DNA of 60,121 nt, from positions 314,752 to 374,872 of the forward strand of contig CABFPE010000732.1 of the NCBI GenBank assembly GCA_900660155.1, in the 5' to 3' direction. The notes beneath the pieces are model-generated. The model saw nothing but the letters and a program-made list of their open reading frames with translations, did no database searches and was not told where the DNA came from. Made by a program: the position numbers and the translations under genes. Origin of the DNA: Hofstenia miamia (taxonomy: Eukaryota; Xenacoelomorpha; Acoela; Hofsteniidae). Numbering within the stretch: the stretch's first letter is position 1; each line of letters opens with the position of its first letter. Below, in pieces: positions 21,476-32,996 of the stretch.

Positions 21476-23469
21476 GAAGCCATTGAATGTAATATTGCAT
21501 TATGTCAAAATTATTTTTCCAAATTTCATACACAGACAAAGCCCTATCGTCCTTTTTATATAAAACTTCCATGCTTCAAAGGGATTAAATATTTTTTTAA
21601 ATTGTCTTTATTTTATTATTGATTCTGTTAAATTGTTGCAAATACACAGTGTGCACTTGTTAATTTTCTAAGATTTAGGTACTCAGGGACTAATGGTTTA
21701 AGAATAGTTATTTGCATAAGCAGCCGTAATATAATAACAGGTCTTACCAAATTGGTATTACATTAAGATAAAAAAAATATGTAGAAAAATTTGAAATGAA
21801 AATATGTCTGATGAATTCAAATATTATAAACATAATAACAAATATTATATATTTTCTAGTATCTAACTAAACCTACCCTCTTAAGTATTCTCTCTTGCAA
21901 AATTACTAAAGCAGTGTAAAACTGCGGGTGTATGGCATACTTTGAAATCATTTGCCCCAAGATCGCAACTGAATAGAATAAAATAAGCAGATGCAAATTC
22001 ACCAAAAGAGGTCCGTTAATCATAATTCATTTCGTAATATAGAAATATTCAATTGGAACCACCTTTATAAAGCAATAATTTTGAAAATTCGCACGAATTT
22101 TTGAAAAGTCTTTTACTAAATTTAACCTCATTTGCCCCAACATTGACTGGGTTAATTTCGAATTTTAATGGCAGAATACATGCAGCAAAGCGTATTTTAC
22201 TTATAATTGTTTCGTAACACAAATTGCAATATTAAAAGTGCTATAGCTCTAAATACCAAATTTCCCTTTGTTTTTTACATACTTTTTCAAAATTTTACGA
22301 TGCCATCTAGCGAATTTTGGTTTAATGTTAAACAAGGCATTTGTGTCATCCTGTATTCTCTATAAAGAAGACAAATAAATTAACTTCTGATAAAAATATT
22401 ATAGTTTGAACTTCATGTGTATAATACGTTTAAGAGCAAACTTCGTGAATGTTTAATGTAATTTATTGTTTCATTTGACTATTTACAATTTGTGTACCTG
22501 TTATGTAAAATGCTTTTGGCTTACTTGCCGGTGCTAATATTTCCGTTATTATTTTCCTCGTTTTTGTATTCTCTATATGAATTTAAGTCTATTATTTTTG
22601 TTATTATTATTATTAAAGAATTTCATAGAATATCACCAGATAACTTGTGACATGTTAGCTGGAGTTTTAGAGATTACTGGTCGTTTGAAAGATCATTTTT
22701 AATTGTACACAAGTTTTCAATTATCAAGTAGTCACAAAACTTCATAGAATATATCAACTAAACATTATTCATTAACACACTAGCCCTATTTTCCACTAGG
22801 GATTTTTCAAAATTCCTGATGATTTCAACAAAATTATTTAAACGTCTATAACTCAGGAACTAACGAAGATATTGATACTGTAGAACAAAAGTTCTGAGGA
22901 TTTTCACGAACTCTTTTGTGTAGACGAAATTTTCTACACCATGCGTCGGTAGATTAGTTCGAAAGAATGAAGCCATTTTTGGATGGAGCTAGAATCTGCA
23001 TTTACGCCGATAACTTCTACGAAAACTTGCGATTGGTTTAGACACAGGCACTTGTGATTTTCTTTCACCCGAAATTCAACCCAATTTTTCACTAAATGGT
23101 AGTGTGGAAGTTATGATTTAATTCAAACTTAACTATTTATTAATCTTGAATTTATTAAAAGTTAACAGTTCAAATTAGTTTAATAGAATATTCTTGGTAT
23201 ACAAATCACTGCAGCGAGATGAATGATAACTTCAAATTGTATGCTTAAGCTCGAATTAAGATTGGGGAATCAGCAGCTAATATAAAGAGTGATCATATTA
23301 CATTAAACACAGATAACTGCCCATCTTGTGCAACAATTAATCAAACTCATGGTCCTGGGTTGCAGAAAATAACACAAACGAATGTTCCACAACAAGGGCC
23401 TATGAAAAAGGGGCCAATATTCTTTGTAAACTTTAATCCAAGCATGAAGTTTCATATTAAAGCAACAAC
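21476..23469. other. Long unassigned intergenic stretch
   Basis: AT-rich, without a credible coding region, RNA gene or repeat array. 'catttgccccaa' occurs twice (about 21949 and 22130) but the surrounding sequence does not repeat. A (TTA)-rich run lies at 22595-22615. Confidence 0.5.
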
Positions 23470-23932
23470 TAGTGTCAAACAGTTGAGTACTAAGGAAAGT
23501 TCCGGTGTATATATGCAGTTTTCTAAAAGTGATAATTTTTTTAATAACTTTTTACACTTTTCTATTGATTTTGATAAGAAAAAAGGCGTTTTTTGAAATT
23601 TAGGATTTTACAGCCAGTGGTAAAAAAACTGCAGCAATATCCATATAAATAATTATTCAATTTACCCCATTTTAACTATGCATCCATTTGTTTTAGAGCA
23701 ATTTTTTGCATTTTTTATAAAATAAACCTTTTCCGGACATCCCCAATATTTTCAAATTCACTTGTTGGTCAGAATTTTTACATGAAATTCAGTGGTTCTA
23801 CTTTTAATTACACCCTATTTCTTAAGCAAAACATAAAACCTGTCAGATATCCTTACAAAGGGTTTTTCTTTAAGAAATTACAAGTATTTTTAATAGCATA
23901 ACAATAGCACCTACCCAATCCATATTCATTGT
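23470..23932 (+). repeat. Left inverted repeat of Polinton-like element
   Basis: Pairs with 29128-29590 on the opposite strand. Landmarks shared by both arms are tatatgcagttttctaaaag, aggattttacagccag, aaaacataaaacctgtcaga and ctacccaatccat. Similarity stops sharply just inside the ctacccaatccat block. Confidence 0.8.
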
Positions 23933-24414
23933 AAAATCTACAATAACTGTCATGGAGGATTAAATGTGTATGACAACATTGAATAGTTCCAAATAAATAT
24001 TCAAATAGGCTTGTTAAACATCCCTCTCCTGGCAAATCAAACCAATTTCCTGATTGAATTTATCTAATATGTCACTTATAGAAATGTTCTTTTCAAAATT
24101 AACCATATAAGAAATTGGTAAGCTAAACAAGACTTGAGAATCATAGGATTTAAATTAGAATAATTAAATGTTTGTATTTTAAATTTATGTAATACATATT
24201 TTATGACTTCTTTTGGACTGGTTAATTCACGTTTCCTTGTTTCATTAGAACAACCCGTAGATTGCACTCCATAAGTTTTTTCATTTTCTCCTGTCTTGGT
24301 ATTATTTACTGTTTTCAGTATAATTGGTTCACTTACAATTTGAACTCATTTACTCGTTTCTATATAAGAGATTGAAAAAAATTAATTTCACTAATTTGTC
24401 CTAGGAAGGAAATG

Positions 24415-25413
24415 TCAAATTTGCAAACTAATCCATATTATAGGCCCTGTGTCACTTGCAAACAGCCAAAATGGACCATTCTCATGTGAAATATCACACC
24501 GAATTATACCATTAGATGTAGCTAGTCCAAATATTAATTTATTATATTCTAAGCTATATGCAAGTTCCTGATTAATTTTAATTATATTTGCATGATTTTG
24601 CAAGTTCTGCTTACTCCTTTGGCATATTCCTCTAAAGAATACTTGTGTACCAATAACCTTATATTGTACAAAGGTATTAATTATTGTATAGTATACATCA
24701 TTTTTTAAAAGTCACATATTATAAAGATTTTTTGATAAGATACAAATTCCTGAAAGTGAAATGAAACTATGCACATCTCTAACGCAAATATAACCATTTT
24801 CTATTGAAATTTTGTCAAAACCTTTATCACCATAGGTAGGACAATCTAAAGCTTGCTCATGGCTTTCAGTTTTAAAAAATTGATTTTTATATGCAGCTCC
24901 AGTAGTTTCCAAAGTTTTGTTCAAAGCAAATAACCATATTTTTTCAGAGAATTGTGATATTGCATAAGCCTTTTTAAAACCACGTTCATAATTTTTAGCA
25001 AATGTTTTTCCACCTTCAGTTGTTTCAATTAATTGAATATTCTTTTGGTAATTGTCTTGTAAATTTGAATAGAAATTATGCATTGACTCAACACTACATA
25101 ATTGAGCATTGGATTACTTAATAATTTGCAAAATCTTGTTTTCATTGTTTGCAAGTTTTTTTTCAAAATGATTTTCCATTTGCTGTTTGTTAATAGTATC
25201 CTTTTCCTGTTCACCATCATAAACATTTATAATTTTCTTGTTGCGCATATTTAAATCTCTATTAAAAAGATTATATCCTGATATATCTAACTTATTATTT
25301 TCAATTTGATTTATTTTGTACTTTATTAGTTTACCATCTGTTTCTATGTTATTATTGTAACCTTCTTGATAAGAATGTGTAGCTTCATGTATTCCACTAT
25401 TATTAAATCCCAT
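24415..25413 (-). pseudogene. Polinton-like structural protein (fibre-like), two in-frame stops
   Basis: One reading frame of about 333 codons runs from 25413 to 24415, broken by two stop codons (near 25100 and 24712). Its N-terminal part has 'RDLNMRNKKIINVYDGEQE' followed by 'DTINKQQMENHFEKK'. This resembles the 'd.nmnn.kI.nv.dp....DavN..q.' repeat found in fibre-like attachment or structural proteins of phages and some Polinton-like viruses. The remainder has no recognised domain. It lies downstream of the protease on the same strand, where capsid genes usually sit. Assignment as a structural protein is inference. Upstream on the same strand, 23853-24267 holds further unassigned broken frames. 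Confidence 0.4.
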
Positions 25414-25544
25414 TTATATAAGGAAAAAAAATTTTTTTTACAGCATTTGAATTTCACTATAGTTAGCTCTGCTAACCTTTTAGAGAATAGTTTTTAATAT
25501 ATTCTTCATTTTTATATCTCTCACACTTTCTATTGTAAATATCA

Positions 25545-25977
25545 TTAAGTATGGAGAAAAATCTCTTCCCTTACATCTTTCATATATAAACCAAATACAA
25601 TAGTATCCTCATAATACACTAGAACTTTGTTGATACTGTGAACTGTTCTACACAATATTGTCCTTAACATCTTTAAATATTTAAAAAATACTTTGAAATG
25701 GAGGTAGGCCAAAACTATCAAAATACTCAAGATTGACAGGGCCAAACTCCTTAAAATATTAAAATGCTATCCAATGTGTGCCAGTATTTAACGAATTTTC
25801 TAAATTACAAACACAAAATCCAAAACCCAAATTTTTCAAAGTACTTCTAAAAAAGATCCCCTTAAAGTTTTTAATATTCTTCATAAATTGTAAAATATCA
25901 TAATTTGAAAGGGGATTACTGAAGGTTAAACTGAATAGTTTTTTTATTTGCATTCCCTTTCCATTAGGTGTATTCAA
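25545..25977 (-). pseudogene. Polinton-like adenain-type cysteine protease (PRO), broken
   Basis: The first 72 codons (25977-25759) contain 'NPLSNYDILQFMKNIKNFKG' and the catalytic-His block 'TGTHWIAF'. After a frameshift the sequence continues with 'YFDSFGLPPF' (the acidic-residue block), an SQYQ block (oxyanion Gln) and 'GYYCIWFIYER'. This is the order of the C5/Ulp1-like maturation protease of adenoviruses and Polintons. The codon where the family has the nucleophilic Cys (S..CGYYC) reads TGA here. The reading frame is therefore dead at two points. It sits just downstream of the PLA2-like gene on the same strand. Confidence 0.75.
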
Positions 25978-25988
25978 TTGGAATTGCT

Positions 25989-26479
25989 TTATTTTAATCC
26001 CTTTCCAAAGACTTTATTGACTGAATTTCTTCCCAAGGTTCCCATTGCACCAGTAACCAATGGTGCTACTGTATACTTTCCAATTAATGGAGCAGCTGCC
26101 ATAAGTAAGGGGGCCAAAGCATCATCATTTTTTTTCATTGCATTAAGTTGTGTTGTAGAAATTTTAATATCACAAGTTTTATTTATTTTCTTAGCTTTTT
26201 CTAATTGGTTTATTTTTCTTTCTCTTAAAAGACATAGAAGGGAAGTTCTTTTGCTAATATTACTAACCCTTAATTTATAAGATTATGTGGTCCAGTATAT
26301 TTATGATTTAAAAGTGTGAAACCTCCTTTTCATTTTGGAAGGTAGCCAATTGCTTTATGAATATCAAGGGCTCCACCAACCACAGATAAATTCTTTACTG
26401 TTTGTCCCCCATAAGAAGCATTACTTCTTACAAATTGTGTCTTTTTATTTCCACAATTGCTACAAATTGATTTCAGCAT
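25989..26479 (-). pseudogene. Polinton-like small capsid-associated protein with PLA2/VP1-like motif
   Basis: Starts at ATG 26479 with a CSNCGNKK zinc-ribbon-like pair, then a SYGG block. After an in-frame stop comes 'GGFTLLNHKYTGPHN', close to the GGFtLPgHkYtGPyN motif of small Polinton/adintovirus minor proteins related to the parvoviral VP1 PLA2 region. The C-terminal part ('LAPLLMAAAPLIGKY', 'GRNSVNKVFGKGLK') is Gly/Ala-rich and probably membrane-active or capsid-bound. The His-Asp catalytic pair is not visible, so enzyme activity is not supported. At least one stop and one shift are present. A tiny open frame (MTTNLTYCVKEKR) lies just upstream at about 26500-26575. Confidence 0.55.
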
Positions 26480-26787
26480 ATTTCTTCCATTTTTTGTTTA
26501 TATCAATTGCCCATGGCCTGGAATAGAACCTGTTAATCTTTTTTCTTTAACACAGTAAGTTAAATTTGTTGTCATCTTTATAAAAAGAAAAAAGAAAATA
26601 TTTTTTCTTTTTTCCTTAAGGGTAGTTGTATTCATTCCACGGTATGGAATATCTACTTCTTCTTAAAAAAATATCTTTTTTTCTTATAGTCATGCTATAA
26701 TGGTATGGAAAACTAATGCGATAATTATGATACTCAAAAATTGAACAGTGACAAATCACCAGTAGACTTCTTATCAGAAGACTTTAA

Positions 26788-27321
26788 ATGCTTATATGTG
26801 GAAAATCAGGATGTGGAAAAGCTAATTTATTAATGGATATGGTTTTAAGACCTCTTATATATTATGATAAATTATACATTTATACTCCAAATTTTCATCA
26901 AGAAATAATACAAAATCTAATTAAGATAATGGAAAGTATATCAAATCAAGTAGGTTATAATGTTTTGAAAATATTACCAGAAGAATTTTAAAAAAACACT
27001 AATGAATATTCAACAACAGGTAGAAAAATAGTTATCTTTGATGACCTTGTAAATGCCACAGAAAAGACACAGAATAAAATTGCAAATCATTTCATATATC
27101 AGCAATATATATTTCACAATCTTATTACAATGTTCCAAAGAAAATAAGGACCAATTGCACACATGGTTTTATACACTCCTGTTGATAATCATGACAAAAA
27201 TTCAATTGCTAAGGATAATTCTTTTAATCCAGACCTTTTTGAAAGTTTGACTATTTATGACTTTCTTTTTGTAAATAAGGAAAAGAAAACTGTACACAAA
27301 AACTTTAATGAAATTTTGTAA
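26788..27321 (+). pseudogene. Polinton-like A32/FtsK-HerA packaging ATPase, broken
   Basis: The Walker A loop is seen in 'LICGKSGCGKANLLMDM' (GxSGxGK, with Ala where Thr/Ser is usual), followed by 'YYDKLYIYTPNFHQE'. After a stop near 26990 the same frame gives 'GRKIVIFDDLVNATEK', the Walker B strand with its DD. In a further frame come 'ISQSYYNVPKKIRTNC' (sensor region) and a C-terminus ending at TAA 27321. In this family the ATPase pumps the genome into capsids. The frame change coincides with loss of the few residues that normally carry the Arg-His-Lys turn. It is oriented opposite to the protease and structural genes. Confidence 0.8.
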
Positions 27322-28199
27322 TAGATTCAAAGTTATAAATTGTCTGGTTGTTCATTCAAATAATTATAATATTATAATTTATTAGAATTAATAAACATAA
27401 TTTGAAAATTAAATTTGAATTTGATGTACATCTACATATTAGTGTCAATTAACAACATATGTTAGTATTCTTTTGATACATTCATCAAGTGTAACATTAA
27501 AGTTATGAAACTGTGTCTATTCTGGTTTTACATGGATGAAACTTTTGAATTAAGTTTGATTGGTAGCTGCATATCAATGTCAATTAACAACATATATTAG
27601 TATTTTTTTGTATAGGTGGATATTATTAACATAGTACTGACGTAAATCCTCCTACATCTTATGCACATGTTACAAAGCTAGCATTTCCAATTTTTTCAAC
27701 AAAACATGATATAGTGCTAATGTGAATCGTCCTAGGTCTTATGCACATGATACAAAGCCAGCATTTTCCAATTTTCCATTGAAATATGTAAGTATTTACC
27801 TTTATTTATTACTAATAGAATTATTTATTGAATTTGTTAATTTTTATTAATTTAAAAAATTTTGTTCTCTAAGTTTTGCTTTGTTTAAGGTTTTTATAAA
27901 GTTTCCTTTCAATTCAGAACAAATTATGTTTTCTAAGTACTACATTGAAGTATCTATTTTTAATGATTGATTATGATTGAGCATTTAGATATATTTTTCG
28001 CCTCAATGCTTTCAAAAATTACATATTCTTACACTATGTTTTCTAGGTCCAGCATTTGTATACATATAATATGAATATGATTTATGAAAATTTAATAAAT
28101 TTGATTTACAGATGTTTACTATGAAATGTTTAGTAAAATCTTCATCAAACAGCATTCTTAATGGATAGCAATGCAGTTGGAAGTGATTTCCAATATCTT
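27322..28199. repeat. AT-rich interior of Polinton-like element with short tandem duplications
   Basis: tgtcaattaacaacatat occurs at about 27444 and 27575. An approximately 85-bp unit with cttatgcacatg.tacaaagc.agcattt is repeated at about 27640-27720 and 27720-27795. No reading frame is supported. Confidence 0.5.
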
Positions 28200-28714
28200 T
28201 TTCAAATTTCCCTAAATTATATCAAAAAAATAATAAAGAGGACTTTTTAAGAATTTCAAGAAATTTTGCCAATAAATATAGACTACAATTTCAGGATTAA
28301 ATTGTTGATGAAGATATGAATCCTTCCAAAATCGAGAAATTAAAAAAGATTAAGGACATTTTATTAAACTCTCAGAGCAATTGGCCATTATATAATCATT
28401 TTGAGAATCAAGAATATGTTTACACAAATCTAGCAAATGCCAAAGTCAATTAAGAAACATTGGTGAAGAAGTGGAATACTGTAAATCAAGAAACGCGTAT
28501 CTTGAATCATGTGCAGGTAATATTTTATACCATGCCAAGCTTCAATGCATTAAAGAGAAAGAGCTTTTCTTCTACATTTTTACAATCTACAACAATAAGT
28601 GGTGCATGGGCAAGATTTCTAATTAGACTATACAAAATCACTCAAAAATGTCCAAAAATTGTAGTGTTTGGTTTCATTAAAACTCTTAAGAAGATATTCA
28701 ACTTTAATTCTTGA
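28200..28714 (+). pseudogene. Unassigned decayed coding sequence in Polinton-like element
   Basis: One frame is largely open with two stops. It shows a 'NKEDFLRISRNFANKY' block, then 'NPSKIEKLKKIKDILLNSQS', and ends in 84 uninterrupted codons (28460-28714) with 'ISGAWARFLIRLYKITQKC'. I recognise no family. It lies between the ATPase and the right inverted repeat, where Polintons may carry variable cargo genes. Confidence 0.3.
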
Positions 28715-28830
28715 GAATTTGAATTATATTGAGGAATTTTGGTGAAGACTATTTATGGGCAATGTTCCCTATCTTTATTATACATTTCTATCTATTATTT
28801 ACATAATCATTTTGTGAAAATTCACTATTA

Positions 28831-29140
28831 ATTCTAACAAAAACAAAACACATGTATTTTATAAGACTTCTGTTCTTATGAATTCAATTTTCAAATATTT
28901 GGTCCCTGTAAAATTCTAACAAAAACGAAACGCATGTATTTTATATGATATATTTGTATAGATATGCAACAACTGCAAGAGCGGAATTATACTTCAGTTC
29001 TTATGGATTCATTTTTCAAATATTTGGTCTCTGTAAAATTCTAACAAAACAAAATGCATGTATTTTATATGATATATTGGTATAGATATGCAACAGCTGC
29101 AAGAGTGGAAGTATACTTCCATTCTTATGGATTGGGTAGG
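28831..29140. repeat. 125-bp tandem repeat beside right inverted repeat
   Basis: The landmark attctaacaaaa recurs at 28831, 28913 and 29038. The last two units are 125 bp long; the first lacks about 43 bp. The third unit merges into the inner edge of the right inverted repeat. Confidence 0.8.
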
Positions 29141-29590
29141 GGGCTATTGCTGTTCATTTCAAAACACATGCAATTTCTTAAAGAAAAACCCTTTGTTAGG
29201 ACATCTGACAGGTTTTATGTTTTGCTTAAGAAATAGAGTGTAATTAAAGTAGAAGCATTGAATTTCATGTAAAAATTCTGAACAACAAGTGGTTTTGAAA
29301 ATACTGGGGATGTCTGTAAAAGGTAGGTTTTCTAAAAAATGCAAAAAATTGATTAAAAACATATTGGTGCATAGCTTAAAAGGGGGTATAATTGAATAAT
29401 TATCTATATGGGTATGGCTGCAGTTTTTTGATCCCTGGCTGTAAAATCCTGAATTTCTAAAAAACGCCATTTTTCTTATCAAATTCAGTAAAAAAAATGT
29501 AAAAAGTTATTAAAAAATTATCACTTTTAGAAAACTGCATATATACAACTGGGACTTTCCTTACTACTCAGTTGATTTTGTGAATTTGTG
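29128..29590 (-). repeat. Right inverted repeat of Polinton-like element
   Basis: Reverse-complement partner of 23470-23932. A short open frame in each arm shows related residues (QLSTKESSG / QLSSKESPS), so the repeats may once have overlapped a gene. Confidence 0.8.
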
Positions 29591-30032
29591 CATACTACTG
29601 GCATGAAATGGAGATGTTGCATACCGACAGAACACACCTTCTTCAAATACTTGATTGGCCTCATGTCGCAAACTTCATCAAAGATTTGATTTACCAAAGA
29701 GGTATGGAACTGTTGTAGCAACCATCATACTCCCTAATCTCAACTAACATTTCCGGGATACTCAGCTTGCTGTAAAATCATCTCAACCCAATAAGTTTGA
29801 TGGCGTTTTATAATTCATTTCAATACATTCAAATAAGTTTTAATATTTTTGTGGGAATGATATACTTTAAAAAACTATGATTTTATAAACGTAGTACATT
29901 TGTGGAAAGAAAAGCAAGGAAATTATTCAAATAATTAGAAAGTAAATCCAAAACTCCTACTTCTGAGGTCTATAGTTCAATTAGAATGTTTTTAATGGTT
30001 TTGGTTATCAAAACCATTTTGGTATTTCTATA
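29591..30032. other. Unassigned sequence between Polinton-like element and TRIM copy 2
   Basis: No gene, RNA or repeat array recognised. The part nearest the gene is the 3' flank of copy 2 and does not match the 3' flanks of the other TRIM copies. Confidence 0.4.
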
Positions 30033-32011
30033 TCAAAATTTCGCTTGAAATATTTGTTTTTGATTTTCTGAATACACCCAAAACCCTCCAGATGAATATT
30101 TAGCTAACACAGAAGGATCTTTAATGCAAATACGCTTATCTTTACCCTTGAATCTTTTTATTTCTCTGTCAAACCTTCCTTCAATTGCATCAAACAAATA
30201 CAAAGAATGCTCGGATGAAGCAAGCAACATATTTTCATATAGGAAGCAAATTCCAAAATAATCATTTTCCAAGGTACTCCCAAATCTTTTGAGAATTACT
30301 TCATCATCAAATGAGAACAAAGCAATGTGATTGTCAAATGCAAAAGCCATTATGTCCAAGTTTTCATGAACATCCATCAAAATTGGAACAGAAGAAAACG
30401 TCGTTGTAGCACACGTATATTTATTTTGTTCTATGTCATAGCAGAATATTTTGTGGTTTGTTAAATAAAAAAAGATAAATTTTCTGCAGTCACTTGCGCA
30501 AATTAATTGCAATTTTTTCAATTCAAATAATGAAATGGGAAATCTATCATGTTCTTCTAAATCGTTGGAAACAGTAATTAGATTGGTGAAATCTCTTGAC
30601 TTTGAAAAGTATAACACCAAAATTTTTCCACATGCCAGCTGAGCCAGACAGCTACCTTCAAATTCTTGATAATCAGTTGCGATAACATGCATTCTAGAAT
30701 TGGCTTTAGTGATTCCCCTTAGCAAAAGTTCGTCATTTGAAGACTCTAAAACAATCAATTGCTTGTCTATTTTGTCATATAATATGTCTAAAACTGTTTC
30801 AAAATCTACTCTATAAGTTTCAATTAAGCAGGGATTAGTATTTGGAAAAGGAATAGCATTTTCCTTCTGGCAAGTTATATCATCATCTTCACTATCCAAT
30901 GAGTAAGTATCAAGATTTCCAACATTGACGGAGCTTTCATCAATCAAAGAAGCACTGCTATTTGGAAGTTTTATTTCGGTTTCAATACAACCTAGCCACT
31001 CTTTGATATAGCAACTAATTGTGCTGAGATTGTTATTTTCTGAAATTCGATGCACAAATGCCTCTTTCTCTAAATCAATATCAGAATCAAGCAAATCTAA
31101 ATCGAATTCAATTGAATCTTGTACTCCACAAAGCTCATTAAATGACATAGGCTTCTTACATGTATTTATGGCTTCAGAAGATACTGCGATAGATTTTTGC
31201 TTTAATGATAATAGTGGAGCCATTTTTTGCTGAAATGCGTTGCGAGCAGCACATTTTGCATTGGTGACTTTCGTTTTTTCTTTATTAAAAAAATTAGCAA
31301 CAATTTCTAATAATTTATCTCTTTGTGCAGTAAGAGAATCCTCTAAATTATCTAGAGTTTCATCATATTCTTTAAACGAACTTGTAAGAGACGTCATCAA
31401 CAAATCCAATCCGTTGACATATTTCTTATGCAAATCAAGATTATGAATGATTCTATTTTTAACAAAATATATTTTTTCATCAATTGACCTCACATCATGC
31501 CGCAAATGATTTACTGAAATGCATTTGGAACAGATCTCCTTCTGACAATTTTTTTCATAGCAGAACAAATCCAGTTTCTTGAAATGATTTGAACATAAAG
31601 GAAACTCCTTGGACTCTAAGAGGCATACACTGTGTGTTGAACTACTTCCATTATTCTTATGCTCAGTGGCACAACTAGAGCACATGCCAATCATGCAATC
31701 ATGACATAGGTGTATATCAACAGAATCAACATCCTCTCGACATAGAGCGCAGATGTTCATCATGATTGAATGACTTGGATTTTTAATGTAGTCAATCATT
31801 TCCGCAGAACGAATGTCTTTTTTTATTGAATCTATTGGTATGTGTAATCTACACGTTGGACAGTCTATGTGCGTTTTATTGGCACTAAATTTATCCAAAC
31901 ATGCCTTACAAAATGAATGAAGCATGGTAAACAATATGGGTCATCAAAGCTACATAAACAGATCGGGCAAATTAAAAATTCTAAGAAAATTGAATCGTCG
32001 TTGGTTGCCAT
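30033..32011 (-). CDS. TRIM-like RING/B-box/coiled-coil/propeller protein, copy 2 (one frameshift)
   Basis: A divergent paralogue of copies 1, 3, 4 and 5. From ATG 32011 the first codons give 'MATNDDSIFLEFLICPIC', the start of a C3HC4 RING. Near 31925 one base appears to be missing, and the next frame continues with 'LHSFCKACL' and 'DCPTC', the rest of the same RING, then stays open for about 630 codons. B-box 1 (CALC...CHDC...CSSC), B-box 2 (CSNH...C....C..C), a long helical region, an acidic linker (SLDSEDDDITC) and a propeller-like C-terminus follow. As a TRIM protein it would be a cytoplasmic ubiquitin ligase. The single lesion in an otherwise open gene may be an assembly error, so I list it as a gene rather than a pseudogene. 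Confidence 0.75.
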
Positions 32012-32207
32012 CTAAAACAATATAGACAGAACGTTGTACAATTGTAAAGCAGAATAAATTAGGCCAAGCCAAAACTATGTAAACAAAATATTAAGCGTAA
32101 TGTTAAATGTGGACAGTTGATTGTGCAGTTCCTGAAATACTAAGTGAGGGGATGTTACTAAATAATTTCTTTTAACACATGCGACTTGAATTCCATACAG
32201 TGATTAA
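32012..32207. promoter_or_regulatory. 5' flank of TRIM copy 2
   Basis: Presumed promoter or 5' UTR by position only; it does not share the conserved flank seen upstream of copies 1, 4 and 5. Confidence 0.25.
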
Positions 32208-32607
32208 TAGTGCATTTTCAGGAGCGCGCTACTGCCAAAATTCTACCCTGTTACCACAGCAACAATGATTGTGATTTCACGAGAGCACTCTGAAATTCTT
32301 CGCGCTATTTTATTGGTTAGAATATTTCAGAGTGGTCATGTGTTCCCACGAGAGCGATCCAAATTTCATCCTAACATACAATTGATTGATTTTCATTTAC
32401 AAGTTTATTACAAAGCGGAAAATCATCACTATGAAATTAAGTCCGCAATGCTCAATTATCCCGGCAGGGTCGCAAACTCAGGAAAACACACTGAAGTCCG
32501 TTCTTGAAAATGGCTGGAGTGCTCTTGTGAAAACATGCTACCAAAGGCCGGGAGTGGCGCTCTATGGCCAAGTAAATTAGTCAGAGCACTCTCGTGAAAA
32601 TGCACTG
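32208..32607. mobile_element. MITE with TAA target duplication, 400 bp
   Basis: Ends tagtgcattttcaggagcgc and, inward from the right, cagtgcattttcacgagagt form imperfect inverted repeats. Both sides are flanked by taa (32205-32207, 32608-32610), as for PIF/Harbinger elements. The motif cacgagagcactctga recurs in both orientations inside (about 32277, 32347, 32515, 32582). No coding capacity. Confidence 0.55.
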
Positions 32608-32617
32608 TAAGGCCTAA

Positions 32618-32775
32618 AACACGTACGATGATTATTTCCATCGCGGAAGTATGAGAAAATTTTGTTCACTATTAAATTTTATGCGCAAGTAAATAATCAT
32701 CTTTTTTTGCAAATTATATTTAATTACAACCAATTATCTCAGGAATTCTGCGAGGAAATAATCATCGTGTTTCAT
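32618..32775. mobile_element. Short inverted-repeat element, 158 bp
   Basis: The left end aacacgtacgatgattattt pairs with the right end, which reads aaacacgatgattatttcct on the other strand. gcctaa flanks both sides (32612-32617 and 32776-32781). It starts only ten bases after the preceding MITE. Confidence 0.5.
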
Positions 32776-32996
32776 GCCTAACACAATGTTCGATAGACAA
32801 CCTTGCATCGCCCGCGAGTCAAAGTCCACAATTACATCATAGTCACACTAGATATGCCCGCCAAGGTCAAAAGGTCAAATATCTACATGCGACAACCCAA
32901 TTCCTACTACTTATAGAGTACAATTTCTATGAAAGATATAAGGATGACATATTTGCTTTAGTAAACAATGAAAAAATGTTAACTAATCTAAATTCA

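Larger units (their letters stand above)
23470..29590. mobile_element. Defective Polinton/Maverick-like element, about 6.1 kb
   Basis: The element is defined by long inverted repeats (23470-23932 and 29128-29590, roughly 80% alike by eye) around genes of the Polinton/adintovirus type. These are an adenain-like cysteine protease, a PLA2/VP1-like small protein, a phage-fibre-like structural protein (all minus strand) and an A32-type packaging ATPase (plus strand). All are broken. Protein-primed DNA polymerase B and the retroviral-type integrase are missing, so this is an internally deleted, non-autonomous fossil. It is an old virus-related insertion in the host genome, not a functional virus. 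The exact outer ends and the 6-bp target duplication could not be fixed. Confidence 0.75.
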
